NCBI RefSeq assembly: GCF_022170785.1
Contig: NZ_CP081870.1
Location: forward strand, 3,782,001 to 3,846,000
Length of the DNA: 64,000 bases
Direction: 5' to 3'
From: Rossellomorea marisflavi
Lineage (GTDB): Bacteria; Bacillota; Bacilli; Bacillales; Bacillaceae_B
Shown here: piece by piece, positions 16,940 through 25,855 of the stretch
How positions within the stretch are numbered: position 1 is the stretch's first letter
Layout of the letters: each line of letters opens with the position of its first letter
Notes under the pieces: model-generated
What the model was told of the DNA's origin: nothing
The model's database searches: none
Seen by the model: only the letters and a program-made list of their open reading frames with translations
Translations under genes and position numbers: made by a program

Positions 16940-17587
16940 TTAAATCCCGCTCAACGCATCCTCTACAGAATGATCGCCGCTCTTAATGAACACGGATTTC
17001 TTCTTCAAATTTTCTTTCCCGATCGCTCCTACAAGAACACGCGCCACGTCTCCACGCGGAATCTCATAGCTTCCCGGGTCGCCGGTTAGCTCAGCCTTCA
17101 CATCGACCTTGCCTGTTGCTTCATCGTTTTTCAATGGACCAGGGTGAACCGTGGTGTAGGCAAGTGATGATTTTTGCAGGTAATCATCTGCCATATGCTT
17201 CGCAACGGCGTATGGTTTCATCTTGTCGCTCTCTGAATCCGGGTCCAGACTGTCGGTTGCGCTCAGCAAGACGAAGTGTTTGACGTCATGTTTCTCAGCG
17301 TAGTTCACTGCTTTGACGGCACCCCACAGGTCGATGAGCATTGTTTTGTCGGCGCCCGTGCTTCCGCCTGATCCGGCTGCGAAGACAACGGCATCCACAT
17401 TATCGAACGCATGGGAGAAATCTGCTTCAAGATCCCCCAGTACGACTTTGTCAGCACCTGCTGATTCAAGATCTTTGATTTGCTCTTCTTTTCTCACAAG
17501 GGCAACGGATTGATGATCCGACTCCTTCAGCTGTTCGACCACCTGGGTTCCTACTTGTCCGTTTGCTCCGATTACTAAGACGTTCAT
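16940..17587 (-). CDS. yhfK: NAD(P)-binding atypical SDR protein (YhfK family)
   Basis: A 215-residue Rossmann-fold protein with the dinucleotide motif GANGQVG at the N-terminus, an acidic end of the second strand replaced by VALVRK, which suits NADP, and AVVFAAGSGGSTGADKT. SATDSLDP followed by MKPYAVAKH gives the position of the YxxxK residues of extended SDRs. Length and motifs match B. subtilis YhfK. The physiological substrate is unknown to me. GGAGGGATATC precedes the ATG. It is monocistronic as far as can be seen. Confidence 0.82.
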   Translation of the reverse strand: MNVLVIGANGQVGTQVVEQLKESDHQSVALVRKEEQIKDLESAGADKVVLGDLEADFSHAFDNVDAVVFAAGSGGSTGADKTMLIDLWGAVKAVNYAEKHDVKHFVLLSATDSLDPDSESDKMKPYAVAKHMADDYLQKSSLAYTTVHPGPLKNDEATGKVDVKAELTGDPGSYEIPRGDVARVLVGAIGKENLKKKSVFIKSGDHSVEDALSGI

Positions 17588-17808
17588 GATATCCCTCCAT
17601 AATGTAATTAACTGAATATGTTCATATCCTGTCTATTCCCTTTTATTTCTCCATCAAACGTCACGACTCTCTCCGTCCCTCTATCTCTGTAAAGACATTG
17701 AAAATTAACAACCTACTAAAAACAGGTAAAAGGAACGATTCCACTTTCTTTCAAAACGAAACCAAATACTTCCTGTTACCGTATGATTGGTATAAGGAGG
17801 AGATGTTC

Positions 17809-17979
17809 ATGATATGCAAAGAATGCAACGGCACCGAATTCATAAAGGCAACGGATTTCATTAATCTTCGCCCTCTTCATAAAAGGATGAGCGTGGGAAC
17901 GGAGAAGATCTTCACGATCTGTGCCGGATGCGGGGAAGTGGTTTCCATTAAAGTGCGAGACACCGCCAAGCTGAAATAA
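17809..17979 (+). CDS. Small double-CxxC protein (56 aa)
   Basis: Not recognised. The start at ATG 17809 is chosen because AAGGAGG lies eight bases upstream; upstream ATG codons in the same frame are too close or lack a site. The product begins MICKECNGTEFIKATDF and has a second CxxC in ICAGCGEVVSIKV, so it can form one zinc ribbon of the kind seen in small stress or transcription-linked proteins of Bacillus. It lies alone between yhfK (opposite strand) and the sigma-54 activator gene. Confidence 0.65.
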   Translation: MICKECNGTEFIKATDFINLRPLHKRMSVGTEKIFTICAGCGEVVSIKVRDTAKLK

Positions 17980-18051
17980 ACGGATGATCGGTGGTATAAT
18001 CCCCTTACATGCCATATAATTTAAATTATCAGAAAATAAATGGGGGATACC

Positions 18052-19410
18052 ATGCTTTCTCAGAATCAGATGGTGGACTGGCTAGAAGGCGTTATAGAAG
18101 CCATCCATGACGGGATATTAGTCATTGACCGGAATGGAACCGTTCAATTGATCAATGAGGAATATACACAGATAACAGGCGTCAGACGAGAACAAATCAT
18201 CGGGAAACCATTGATACAGGTACGTCCCAGCGCCAAGCTCCCTCAGGTTTTAAAAGATGGACAAGCCAGGGAAGGTGTCTTTCGCAAAGAAAAATCCTTG
18301 GAATATGTAGTGGACATGGCTCCGATCATCAAGGATGATGAGGTCGTCGGGGCAGTATCCGTGTGCAAGAGCATTCCGGAAGTCTATCAGCTTTCTGAGG
18401 AATTAAAGCGAAGCCGGAAAAGGGTCCAACAGTTGAAGCAGGCGTTCGGAAGGATACATCAGTCTACCTACACGTTCTCGCACATCGTTGGACAAAACAC
18501 AGACCTTCTCCACATGATTGAACGGGCAAAGAAAGCCGCAGCCACGAACCTGAGCATCCTACTGACAGGCGAATCCGGGACGGGAAAAGAACTTGTGGCC
18601 CAATCCATCCATCATATCAGTAGTCGATCCTCGTCCCCCTTCGTCCCAGTGAACTGCGCAGCCATCCCAAGTACGCTTTTGGAAAGTGAACTGTTCGGAT
18701 ACGAAAAAGGGGCCTTCACCTCTTCAAAGGAAGATGGAAAAATCGGCCTGTTCGAACTTGCCCATGGGGGAACGCTGTTCTTAGATGAGATTGGCGATAT
18801 GCCGGTTGACCTTCAATCTAAACTGCTTCGGGTGCTTCAAGATGGTACGTTCCGTAAGATCGGTGGCCTTGAAGAACAAAAGGTCGATGTTCGAATCATT
18901 GCTGCAACAAATAAAGACCTGCCCAGTATGGTCGCGAACAAAAAGTTCAGGGAAGACTTGTTCTATCGGATGAATACCATTCAACTGACCATCCCACCAC
19001 TCAGGAAGCGCAAGGACGATATTCCTGCCATCCTGACATCTCTCCTGAAAGAGCAAGGTGACAGCGGTATCCAGATTGACCCACAAGCGATGAGCACGCT
19101 TCACCAGTATGAATGGCCAGGGAATATACGGGAACTGAAGAATGCCGTCCACTACGCCATCAGTATGTGTGAAGGAAGCACCATATCGGTGGAGCACCTT
19201 CCAGATACCATTCGCCCAACAGCAGGTCACCGTCCAATCTACAGCCACCGACTACTGGAAGACATTTTAAGAGACACAGAGAGAGAAGCGATTGTAAGCG
19301 TACTAAACAAAACCGGTACCTCTGTTATCGGAAAGAAAGCCGCCGCCAAACAGCTTGGTATTTCCCTTGCTTCCCTTTATAACAAATTATCAAAACTGAA
19401 TATTACTTGA
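18052..19410 (+). CDS. PAS domain sigma-54-dependent transcriptional activator
   Basis: A 452-residue enhancer-binding protein. An N-terminal PAS domain (DGILVIDRNGTVQLINEEY) is followed by a short coiled linker, a full AAA+ sigma-54 activation domain (Walker A GESGTGKELVAQSIH, the GAFTSS sigma-54 contact loop in YEKGAFTSS, Walker B GGTLFLDEIGD, R-finger region REDLFYRMN) and a C-terminal Fis-type HTH (KKAAAKQLGISLASLYNKLS). RocR and AcoR of B. subtilis have this plan. It almost surely drives the operon that follows, because a -24/-12 promoter and upstream palindromes lie in the next 190 bp. The PAS domain would sense an intracellular small molecule, plausibly the transported acid. The ATG at 18052 follows GGGGG; the ATG at 18040 has no site. 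Confidence 0.92.
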   Translation: MLSQNQMVDWLEGVIEAIHDGILVIDRNGTVQLINEEYTQITGVRREQIIGKPLIQVRPSAKLPQVLKDGQAREGVFRKEKSLEYVVDMAPIIKDDEVVGAVSVCKSIPEVYQLSEELKRSRKRVQQLKQAFGRIHQSTYTFSHIVGQNTDLLHMIERAKKAAATNLSILLTGESGTGKELVAQSIHHISSRSSSPFVPVNCAAIPSTLLESELFGYEKGAFTSSKEDGKIGLFELAHGGTLFLDEIGDMPVDLQSKLLRVLQDGTFRKIGGLEEQKVDVRIIAATNKDLPSMVANKKFREDLFYRMNTIQLTIPPLRKRKDDIPAILTSLLKEQGDSGIQIDPQAMSTLHQYEWPGNIRELKNAVHYAISMCEGSTISVEHLPDTIRPTAGHRPIYSHRLLEDILRDTEREAIVSVLNKTGTSVIGKKAAAKQLGISLASLYNKLSKLNIT

Positions 19411-19417
19411 CTGCTCG

Positions 19418-19464
19418 CGCATAAACAGACAGTTTATGCGTTTTCCAGTTTCATAGAAACGCAT
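19418..19464 (+). promoter_or_regulatory. Two overlapping palindromes, probable activator binding sites (UAS)
   Basis: CGCATAAAC-N5-GTTTATGCG (19418-19440) is a perfect inverted repeat, and its right arm is shared with ATGCGTTT-N13-AAACGCAT (19436-19464). They lie about 120-165 bp before the -24 element, the usual distance for a bacterial enhancer. The first could also act as a weak terminator of the activator gene, but no clear T run follows. Confidence 0.6.
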
Positions 19465-19580
19465 TTCCAAGATGTTAGAATTCACTTCCCCCAATAGGTT
19501 TCTCCCCTTTTGCCTCGTTGTAATTCCAACCTTTTAGAATCCACTTATCCGAACCCCTTATTCTCATGCGCTTTTTGTCT

Positions 19581-19595
19581 TGGCACGATTGTTGC
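19581..19595 (+). promoter_or_regulatory. Sigma-54 (SigL) -24/-12 promoter
   Basis: TGGCACGATTGTTGC fits the consensus TGGCAC-N5-TTGC exactly. It lies 41 bp before the start of the transporter gene and just downstream of a gene for a sigma-54 activator. Such promoters are rare in Bacillus, so the match together with the activator is strong evidence. Confidence 0.9.
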
Positions 19596-19603
19596 GTGTA
19601 TAT

Positions 19604-19618
19604 TTGTAAGCGCTTTAA
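19604..19618 (+). promoter_or_regulatory. cre-like site at the sigma-54 transcription start
   Basis: TTGTAAGCGCTTTAA matches the cre consensus WTGNAANCGNWNNCW except at the conserved C near the end. It overlaps the expected transcription start, about 12 bp after the -12 element, where bound CcpA would block initiation or elongation. Confidence 0.55.
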
Positions 19619-19635
19619 AAAGGAGGAATATACGT

Positions 19636-20931
19636 ATGTTGGCTTTACTCGGTTTTTTAACCATAGCGGTCTTTCTTTATTTGATTCTTTCTAAAAGGGT
19701 ATCGGTCATCGTCGCTCTCATACTGGTTCCCATTGTGTTCGGCCTGTTCACGTCGTCCATTTCGGAACTTGGAGAAATGATTCTCACAGGAATCTCTGGT
19801 GTGGCTCCAACCGGCATCATGCTGGCGTTCGCCATCCTTTTCTTCGGAATCATGAACCGGGCTGGACTGTTTGACCCGTTCATCTCAAACGTCCTGAAAC
19901 TGGTCAAGGGCGATCCACTCAAGATCGTCATGGGGACAGCCATCATTGCCATGGCCACCCATCTGGATGGTTCAGGGGCCTCAACCTTCCTCATTACAAT
20001 CCCAGCTCTGTTGCCGATCTATGATCGACTTGGTATGAGCCGACTCGTCCTTACAGGGGTCACCGCACTTAGCTGTGGCGTCATGAATATGGTTCCTTGG
20101 GGAGGACCGACAGCACGGGCTGCAAGTTCCCTAGGGGTCGATGTGTCGTTGATCTTCAACCCCCTTCTTCCTGCCATGGGAATTGGACTGATTTGGGTCT
20201 TGTTCGTCAGCTATATCATCGGGAAGAGAGAACGCAAGCGGGTTGGTATCAAGGAATTCAACTACGACTTCCACGCTGAACTGAGTGAAGAGGAGCGAAC
20301 AACACGTCGGCCGAAGCTTATCTGGCTCAACCTATTGATTACGGTCATCACAATTGTTGCCCTGATCAAGATTTGGCTACCACTTCCAGTCATATTCATG
20401 GTGGCCTTTGCTGTCGCCCTCCTGATCAATTATCCTAAACCGAAAGATCAGCAGGACCGCATCACCGAGCAAGCTAACGGAATGGTCTCTGTCGTTTCCA
20501 TCATCTTCGCTGCCGGTATCTTCACCGGCGTCCTGTCAGGATCGGGTATGATCGAAGCGATGGCGACCGCCATGGTAGGTGTCATACCAGAAAGCACCGG
20601 TTCCTTTATGGCGCTTTTCGTTGCCATTACCAGTATGCCACTGAGCCTGGTCTTCACCCCTGATGCGTATTATTTCGGGGTGTTGCCTGTCTTAAGTGAG
20701 ACAGCAGCCGCCTACGGGATTGCTCCTGAAGTCATCGGCAGGGCCGCTATTTTGGGGCAGATGACCACAGGCTTTCCATTGAGCCCCCTTACGGCAGCAA
20801 CATTCCTTCTCATCGGATTGGCCCGCGTCGAGCTCGGGGACCATCAGCGTTTCATCTTCCTGTGGGCATTCGGATCCACCATCGTGATGACAATTGCCGC
20901 ATTCATTACCGGAGCCCTTTCATTCTCGTAA
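19636..20931 (+). CDS. CitMHS-family citrate/H+ type transporter
   Basis: A 431-residue polytopic membrane protein of the citrate-Mg2+:H+ / citrate-Ca2+:H+ symporter family (PF03600). Hallmarks are the conserved ILFFGIMNRAGLFDP, ATHLDGSGASTFLIT, and NMVPWGGPTARAASSL blocks and a second repeat with TSMPLSLVFTPDAYYFGVLP. About 12 hydrophobic segments are seen. The family carries citrate or related tri- and dicarboxylates complexed with metal; which acid is used here is unknown and may be set by the AtuA-like enzyme downstream. AGGAGG precedes the ATG at 19636. It is first in a three-gene operon behind the sigma-54 promoter. Confidence 0.88.
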   Translation: MLALLGFLTIAVFLYLILSKRVSVIVALILVPIVFGLFTSSISELGEMILTGISGVAPTGIMLAFAILFFGIMNRAGLFDPFISNVLKLVKGDPLKIVMGTAIIAMATHLDGSGASTFLITIPALLPIYDRLGMSRLVLTGVTALSCGVMNMVPWGGPTARAASSLGVDVSLIFNPLLPAMGIGLIWVLFVSYIIGKRERKRVGIKEFNYDFHAELSEEERTTRRPKLIWLNLLITVITIVALIKIWLPLPVIFMVAFAVALLINYPKPKDQQDRITEQANGMVSVVSIIFAAGIFTGVLSGSGMIEAMATAMVGVIPESTGSFMALFVAITSMPLSLVFTPDAYYFGVLPVLSETAAAYGIAPEVIGRAAILGQMTTGFPLSPLTAATFLLIGLARVELGDHQRFIFLWAFGSTIVMTIAAFITGALSFS

Positions 20932-20948
20932 ATTAAGGAGTGTTCATT

Positions 20949-22280
20949 ATGCTAAAAATCGGAGCTGGAACCGGCTTTGCAGGTGATCGGATCGAACCTG
21001 CCCTTGCCCTTGTAGAGAACGGAAACATCGACTATCTGATCCTGGAAGGCTTGGCGGAACGGACCATCGCCCTTTCACAACGACAAAAACGGATAAATCC
21101 TGATCTTGGATTCAATGAGTATTTGGAAGAAAGAATTCGCCTTCTACTCCCTTCACTCCTCTCTCATAACGTTCGTTTGATTACCAATATGGGCGCGGCG
21201 AATCCTATGGCAGCGGCCAGAAAGATTCAAGAGGTAGCAAAGGAAATGGGTCTGGATTGTAAGGTAGCGGCAGTCATTGGCGATGACGTTCTGTCCAAAC
21301 TAAATCCTCATGCCATTGTGCATGAAACTCAAAAGCCTGTTGAAGAATACACACCTCTGATAAGCGCGAACGCTTATCTTGGTGCAGAGGCCATCCTTCC
21401 AGCCCTGGAATCAGGAGCAGACATCATTGTGACAGGCAGGGTCGCGGACCCTTCCCTGTTCCTTGCCCCTATGATCCATCATTACCAATGGGAGCAAACC
21501 AATTACCAGCTCCTCGGCCAGGGGACCCTGATCGGACACTTGTTGGAGTGTGCCGGTCAGGTGACGGGAGGATATTTTGCGGATCCAATATATAAACCCG
21601 TCGATCGCCTCGATGATCTCGGCTTCCCCATCGCTTCCATCATGGAAGATGGGACGGCCATCCTGACAAAATTGCCGGGTACAGGAGGAGTGGTGAACGC
21701 CATGACCGTGAAGGAGCAACTTCTATATGAAGTGCATGACCCGACAAGCTACCTCACGCCTGATTGTGTAGCGGACTTCAGTACGGCAACCATTGAAGAA
21801 ATCGGACCCGATACCGTTAAAGTCCAAGGAGCGACGGGGCGAAAACGCCCGGATACATTAAAGGTATCCCTCGGCTACCATGCGGGCTATCTGGGGGAAG
21901 GGGAAATCTCCTATGCAGGGTCCACTGCAACTGAGCGGGGTCAACTGGCCGCTGACATCCTCGAGAAACGGCTGGGTGGGATGGATGACGAAGTCAAAAT
22001 CGACTTGATTGGTTCGACTTCTCTCCATCATGGTGAACAGGGAGGGTTTCGTCCATATGAGGTCCGTCTACGCGTGGCTTCCCTATGTCCATCACGAAAA
22101 GAGGCTGTCAGGATAGGTCATGAAGTCGAAGCGCTTTATACAAACGGTCCAGCCGGTGGCGGCGGTGTACGCAAGCGGGTCGAAGAAGTGATCGGGGTGG
22201 TCTCCACCTTCATGGACCGCTCCCTGATCACGTCTCATTCTGAGCTATTGGAGGGATCCTCATGGCAACAATCAAACTGA
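20949..22280 (+). CDS. AtuA-like protein, N-terminal (DUF1446) part
   Basis: A 443-residue protein of the acyclic terpene utilisation AtuA family. It opens with KIGAGTGFAGDRIEPALALV, where GAGxGFxGDR is the family hallmark, and has LITNMGAANPMAAARKI, ADIIVTGRVADPSLFLAPM, ECAGQVTGGYFAD and GPAGGGGVRK. In AtuA of pseudomonads a second domain follows in the same chain; here that domain is the next gene. The family's reaction is not established to my knowledge. The start at ATG 20949 follows AAGGAG by eight bases. The gene lies 17 bp after the transporter gene and overlaps the next one by 19 bp. Confidence 0.82.
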   Translation: MLKIGAGTGFAGDRIEPALALVENGNIDYLILEGLAERTIALSQRQKRINPDLGFNEYLEERIRLLLPSLLSHNVRLITNMGAANPMAAARKIQEVAKEMGLDCKVAAVIGDDVLSKLNPHAIVHETQKPVEEYTPLISANAYLGAEAILPALESGADIIVTGRVADPSLFLAPMIHHYQWEQTNYQLLGQGTLIGHLLECAGQVTGGYFADPIYKPVDRLDDLGFPIASIMEDGTAILTKLPGTGGVVNAMTVKEQLLYEVHDPTSYLTPDCVADFSTATIEEIGPDTVKVQGATGRKRPDTLKVSLGYHAGYLGEGEISYAGSTATERGQLAADILEKRLGGMDDEVKIDLIGSTSLHHGEQGGFRPYEVRLRVASLCPSRKEAVRIGHEVEALYTNGPAGGGGVRKRVEEVIGVVSTFMDRSLITSHSELLEGSSWQQSN

Positions 22281-22579
22281 TCGAAGTGGCCCACAGCCGC
22301 ACAGGAGATAAAGGAAATACGCTGAACTTCTCCCTCATTCCCTATAGGGAAGAAGATTACGATTTGCTTAAAGCTGAGGCAACGGTTGAACGTTTTACTG
22401 AACATCTGCGGCACATCGTGAAAGGATCGATTACACGATACGAACTACCTACTATCAAAGCATTGAACTTTGTATGCGAACAGGCCCTGCTCGGTGGTGT
22501 GACAACATCCATCGCTCTTGATACGCATGGAAAGAGCATCAGCAGCGCCGTCTTGGAAATGGAGATTGAGCGCCATTGA
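22262..22579 (+). CDS. AtuA C-terminal-like domain protein, free-standing
   Basis: A 105-residue protein that corresponds to the C-terminal domain of AtuA-type proteins, marked by AHSRTGDKGNTLNFSLIP near the start. It begins inside the previous gene (19-bp overlap) with its own site GGAGGG, so both parts are probably made in equal amounts and bind each other. It ends the operon; a strong terminator lies six bases later. No enzymatic role can be assigned from sequence. Confidence 0.78.
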   Translation: MATIKLIEVAHSRTGDKGNTLNFSLIPYREEDYDLLKAEATVERFTEHLRHIVKGSITRYELPTIKALNFVCEQALLGGVTTSIALDTHGKSISSAVLEMEIERH

Positions 22580-22585
22580 AACAAC

Positions 22586-22619
22586 AAGGACCTCACCCGT
22601 CACAGGTGAGGTCCTTTTA
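22586..22619 (+). terminator. Terminator of the CitMHS-AtuA operon
   Basis: AAGGACCTCACC / GGTGAGGTCCTT form a 12-bp perfect stem with a seven-base loop and a T run. Confidence 0.9.
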
Positions 22620-22681
22620 CATGCATGACGATTTCCACAGAAGGTTTCGCCTCGTCGTGGAGCTTTCGCATAAGGCGGCCT

Positions 22682-23089
22682 TTACATCATTTCATTCTCC
22701 TTATCAAAAGCCACTCTCTTTTCGTTTTCAAACGGAATGGTGGTTTCATCTTCCTTCGGTTTGATTTCACGGAATGCGACGGCACCGGCGGCGATATACA
22801 GTCCGGCCGGAATCAACATGGTGAAGATCGAAGCTGGAAAGGAGAGAACACCAATACCGATCATGATTCCACCAAATACTTTATTGTTCATGCGATTGGC
22901 AAGGCAACCGACTACGAGCCCAGCTATTTGCACCAATAGGAAACCGATTGTCAAGAAAACGGTGAACATGCCTGCATCGGGGTCGCCCTCATCGAAGAAG
23001 GCCCACCCTACGATTAATCCAAAGAAGGACATACAGATCCCGATAAGCCCTCCGATCAATCCCAACAGAAACTCTGGTAATCTCTTCAT
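22682..23089 (-). CDS. DUF4064-type small membrane protein
   Basis: A 135-residue protein that opens with MKRLPEFLLGLIGGLIGI, which fits the DUF4064 family, and has about four membrane segments followed by a charged, cytoplasmic-looking tail (KPKEDETTIPFENEKR). Function unknown. AGGTGAAGGGAA precedes the ATG. It stands alone on the minus strand. Confidence 0.7.
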   Translation of the reverse strand: MKRLPEFLLGLIGGLIGICMSFFGLIVGWAFFDEGDPDAGMFTVFLTIGFLLVQIAGLVVGCLANRMNNKVFGGIMIGIGVLSFPASIFTMLIPAGLYIAAGAVAFREIKPKEDETTIPFENEKRVAFDKENEMM

Positions 23090-23343
23090 TTCCCTTCACC
23101 TCTCCGTCTTGTTATTCCATTCCACTTCATCTCTAATTTTCCCATTCTTCTACTCCTTCTAGTTGTTTTACGAGACATGATGCCATACAGTTCCTGGTCA
23201 TTAATCCCTAATTATGTAAGTTTCTCATATCTTTACCCAGGTCGGTAGCTACTTAATCCCTAGGAGGAAATTCTTAGAACATTTTTTTGTCGCTATAGTT
23301 CTGTTGAATTCTTAAGGCCCCTATTCAAAAATGAGAACCCCCT

Positions 23344-24501
23344 TCACACTAACCCCGCTTTTCCCCATGCTGCCACAAATGAGAGGGTCATGAGAATGAA
23401 CACGACTCCAAATGCCATCATCCGCTCTTTCCTCACGAGTGAAATCAAGGCGTACACCATGAACGATCCGGTATACAAGAGGTCAAAGATGGCTTCACCC
23501 ATAATCCAGGACAGGAGCACTCCAACTAACCCGATGAAAAACGAAGCCCTTTTAAGATAAACCGTTCCTTCCAACCAGGCTGGCCCCTTCACCTTCCATG
23601 TTCCCATGAGCTCCGTAACACCAAGATCCCGATATGGTACGCTTTCTTCAAATTTTATGTACACCGGCTGGAGATACGGCGCCGCTCCGTCGAGTGACTG
23701 CTGTCCCCAGCAAAACGATTGCCCATTGATGGGCAGGACGTTGAATAGGACGGGATCTTCCTCGTCCTTATAATGTGGCATCAAAGGCAGTTCTGCATCT
23801 TTTGCGAATACGATGCGTCTCCCTTCTGTCCTCCCAAAGTAACGATCCCAGTAAAGGGTGGGGACATCACTACCAAAGAAGCGAAGGGGCTGGCGCTTCT
23901 GAATAGTCGCCATGCTTGTATCGACGGGGAACCATCCCTCCCCATCAATGTAGCATTCATTCCACACATGGGCGTTCATTTTTCCGTTTGCCCAGCTTCC
24001 CACAATGGTGCGTGCCGGAATCCCTGCAGCCCGGCACATGGCCGTGAACAGGAAGGAGAATTCCCCGCAGTCGCCCTTTCCTGTCTGTAGAAACGATGCC
24101 ACACCTCGTTCAGCAGGGGGATATATGTAGCGAAACTCCTTGACGATATGCATGAAAATCACCCGTGCTTTCTCCTTCGGGTCCGTCAAATGACCCGTCA
24201 TCTCCAGTGTCTTCTCCTTCACCTCATCTATAGAAGAAAGCGTCGTATCCCTGAGGTAAAACAGGCGCTCCTCATCAGAGAGCACCTGTTGATCCGGCGT
24301 GTATTCTCCCTGCTCAAAGGTGACTTCCAGTTCTGTCCCTTCTTCAAGAACAAAATAACCAAGCTCTTCACCGGTTGGAAGAAGAGTCACCTGCTCCGGT
24401 TGCGCCCTTGTCGCCTTCGCACCGGAAGGAATCACCATCCAAAGGGAGAGTGACGGGCACACTGAATTCTTATACGAATAAGAAACCTTGAAAGTCTTCA
24501 T
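23344..24501 (-). CDS. Transglutaminase-like protein with C-terminal membrane segments
   Basis: A 385-residue protein. An N-terminal beta-rich region is followed by a transglutaminase core (PF01841) with the Cys in GKGDCGEFSFLFTAMCRAAG, the His in NAHVWNECYIDGEGW and the Asp in FPVDTS, i.e. an intact Cys-His-Asp triad. Two or three hydrophobic segments at the C-terminus (FFIGLVGVLLSWIMGEAIFD, MVYALISL, FGVVFILMTLSFVAAW) put it in the membrane. Such proteins may act as proteases or cross-linkers; the substrate is not known. No signal peptide is seen, so the core probably faces the cytoplasm. It is monocistronic. Confidence 0.75.
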   Translation of the reverse strand: MKTFKVSYSYKNSVCPSLSLWMVIPSGAKATRAQPEQVTLLPTGEELGYFVLEEGTELEVTFEQGEYTPDQQVLSDEERLFYLRDTTLSSIDEVKEKTLEMTGHLTDPKEKARVIFMHIVKEFRYIYPPAERGVASFLQTGKGDCGEFSFLFTAMCRAAGIPARTIVGSWANGKMNAHVWNECYIDGEGWFPVDTSMATIQKRQPLRFFGSDVPTLYWDRYFGRTEGRRIVFAKDAELPLMPHYKDEEDPVLFNVLPINGQSFCWGQQSLDGAAPYLQPVYIKFEESVPYRDLGVTELMGTWKVKGPAWLEGTVYLKRASFFIGLVGVLLSWIMGEAIFDLLYTGSFMVYALISLVRKERMMAFGVVFILMTLSFVAAWGKAGLV

Positions 24502-24688
24502 CTGTTCACCAGTCCTTTTACATCCTTATACGTTACCATTCCAGATTTCTTCCCATTCTCCTCCCAACTCTTTCAAGTTCTACAGGACTTCCCTACCGAT
24601 TCGGTAAACTGTAATGCGAGTTGGTTGATATCCGCATGGAAGAAGCGTAACCTTTCTCTCTGCTAAAACGTTTGAGAGGATGATCGAA

Positions 24689-25558
24689 ATGTTGAAAGAA
24701 GGATTTATAAACGTAAATGATGTCAATCTGCACTATGTAACAGAAGGCGAAGGAGAGCTTATGCTGTTCCTCCACGGGTTCCCCTACTTCTGGTACAACT
24801 GGCATCATCAGCTTGAGGAGTTCTCGAAGGACTACCGCGTCGTGGCGGTGGATATGCGCGGATACAATCTGTCAGATAAACCCGAGGGCATCGATTCGTA
24901 TACCATGTCCACACTCGTCGAAGATGTGAAACAGCTGATCGAGGCGTTCGGAGAGAAAGACTGTACCCTTGTCACCCATGACTGGGGAGGCGCGATTGCC
25001 TGGACGTTCGCCTACACGCACCCGGAATACGTGAAGAACCTGATCATGTTCGATGCGCCCCATCCGTACACGTTCCGCAGGGAGCTTGCCAATAATCCGG
25101 CACAGCGTGACGCAAGTAGCTACATGGGCTTCTTCCAACAAGATGATTCCCATGACATCCTGCTAGCCAATGACGCCGAGCGCCTCCGGAAGATGATGAC
25201 GGAGCCTGGGAAGAAAAAAGGCTATCTAAGCGAAGCCGACGAAGACAAATACGTTGACGCCTGGACACAGCCGGATGCCATGAAATCCATGCTTCATTAC
25301 TACCGTGCCATCTCCTTCTTCCCATTCGAAGACCATGTGCAAAAGCCCCTTGAGCTGAAGCATGACATGTTCAATGCACCGACGCTCATCCTTTGGGGAG
25401 ACGCCGATTCCGCCTTTGAAAATAGCAATCTTGATGGGATCGAAGACTATGTGAGTGACCTGACCATCCACCGCTTCGAAGGCGTCGGACATGCGCCGCA
25501 GCACGAGAAGCCTGAAGAAGTGAATGCGTATATGAGGGCGTTCTTGAAGAAGGACTGA
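24689..25558 (+). CDS. Alpha/beta hydrolase, epoxide hydrolase / haloalkane dehalogenase type
   Basis: A 289-residue alpha/beta hydrolase. Oxyanion motif HGFPYFWYNW, nucleophile elbow THDWGGAIAW with Asp as nucleophile (as in epoxide hydrolases and dehalogenases), and catalytic His in GVGHAPQHEKP are visible; the acid is probably the Asp in LWGDADSAF. It resembles B. subtilis YfhM in these motifs and in length. The ATG at 24689 is preferred over that at 24680 because GAGAGG then has the right spacing. The small palindrome TACCGATTCGGTA at 24594-24606 upstream may be an operator but is weak evidence. Confidence 0.82.
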   Translation: MLKEGFINVNDVNLHYVTEGEGELMLFLHGFPYFWYNWHHQLEEFSKDYRVVAVDMRGYNLSDKPEGIDSYTMSTLVEDVKQLIEAFGEKDCTLVTHDWGGAIAWTFAYTHPEYVKNLIMFDAPHPYTFRRELANNPAQRDASSYMGFFQQDDSHDILLANDAERLRKMMTEPGKKKGYLSEADEDKYVDAWTQPDAMKSMLHYYRAISFFPFEDHVQKPLELKHDMFNAPTLILWGDADSAFENSNLDGIEDYVSDLTIHRFEGVGHAPQHEKPEEVNAYMRAFLKKD

Positions 25559-25637
25559 ATCCAAAGGGCTGTTGTCACCAATTTGGAAAATACGTTACAA
25601 TTGACGTATGATTCAAACGACGGGAAGGAGCCACCCC

Positions 25638-25823
25638 TTGGATAAACAAAGACTGAACCAAGTCCTGCTCTACGTAGCCGGCATGGTCATCGGTATGACC
25701 ATCGGCCTTGTTGTATTTGCCCCCATATTCGATGATATGGTCCTACGGATCGTCATGGGCGTCGCCCTAGGCGTCACGACCGGATGTTCCCTTCAGCCCC
25801 TTGCTCCCAAGATCAAACTATAA
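25638..25823 (+). CDS. Small two-segment membrane protein (61 aa)
   Basis: Not recognised. TTG at 25638 is chosen because GGAAGGAG lies seven bases upstream; an ATG at 25608 in the same frame has no site. The product has two hydrophobic segments (VLLYVAGMVIGMTIGLVVFAP and LRIVMGVALGVTTG) separated by an acidic turn. A strong terminator follows directly. Confidence 0.6.
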   Translation: MDKQRLNQVLLYVAGMVIGMTIGLVVFAPIFDDMVLRIVMGVALGVTTGCSLQPLAPKIKL

Positions 25824-25828
25824 ACACG

Positions 25829-25855
25829 AAACGGCGGTGCCTGCACCGCCGTTTT
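25829..25855 (+). terminator. Terminator after the 61-aa membrane protein gene
   Basis: AAACGGCGGTGC / GCACCGCCGTTT form a 12-bp stem with a two-base turn and a T-rich tail. Confidence 0.85.
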
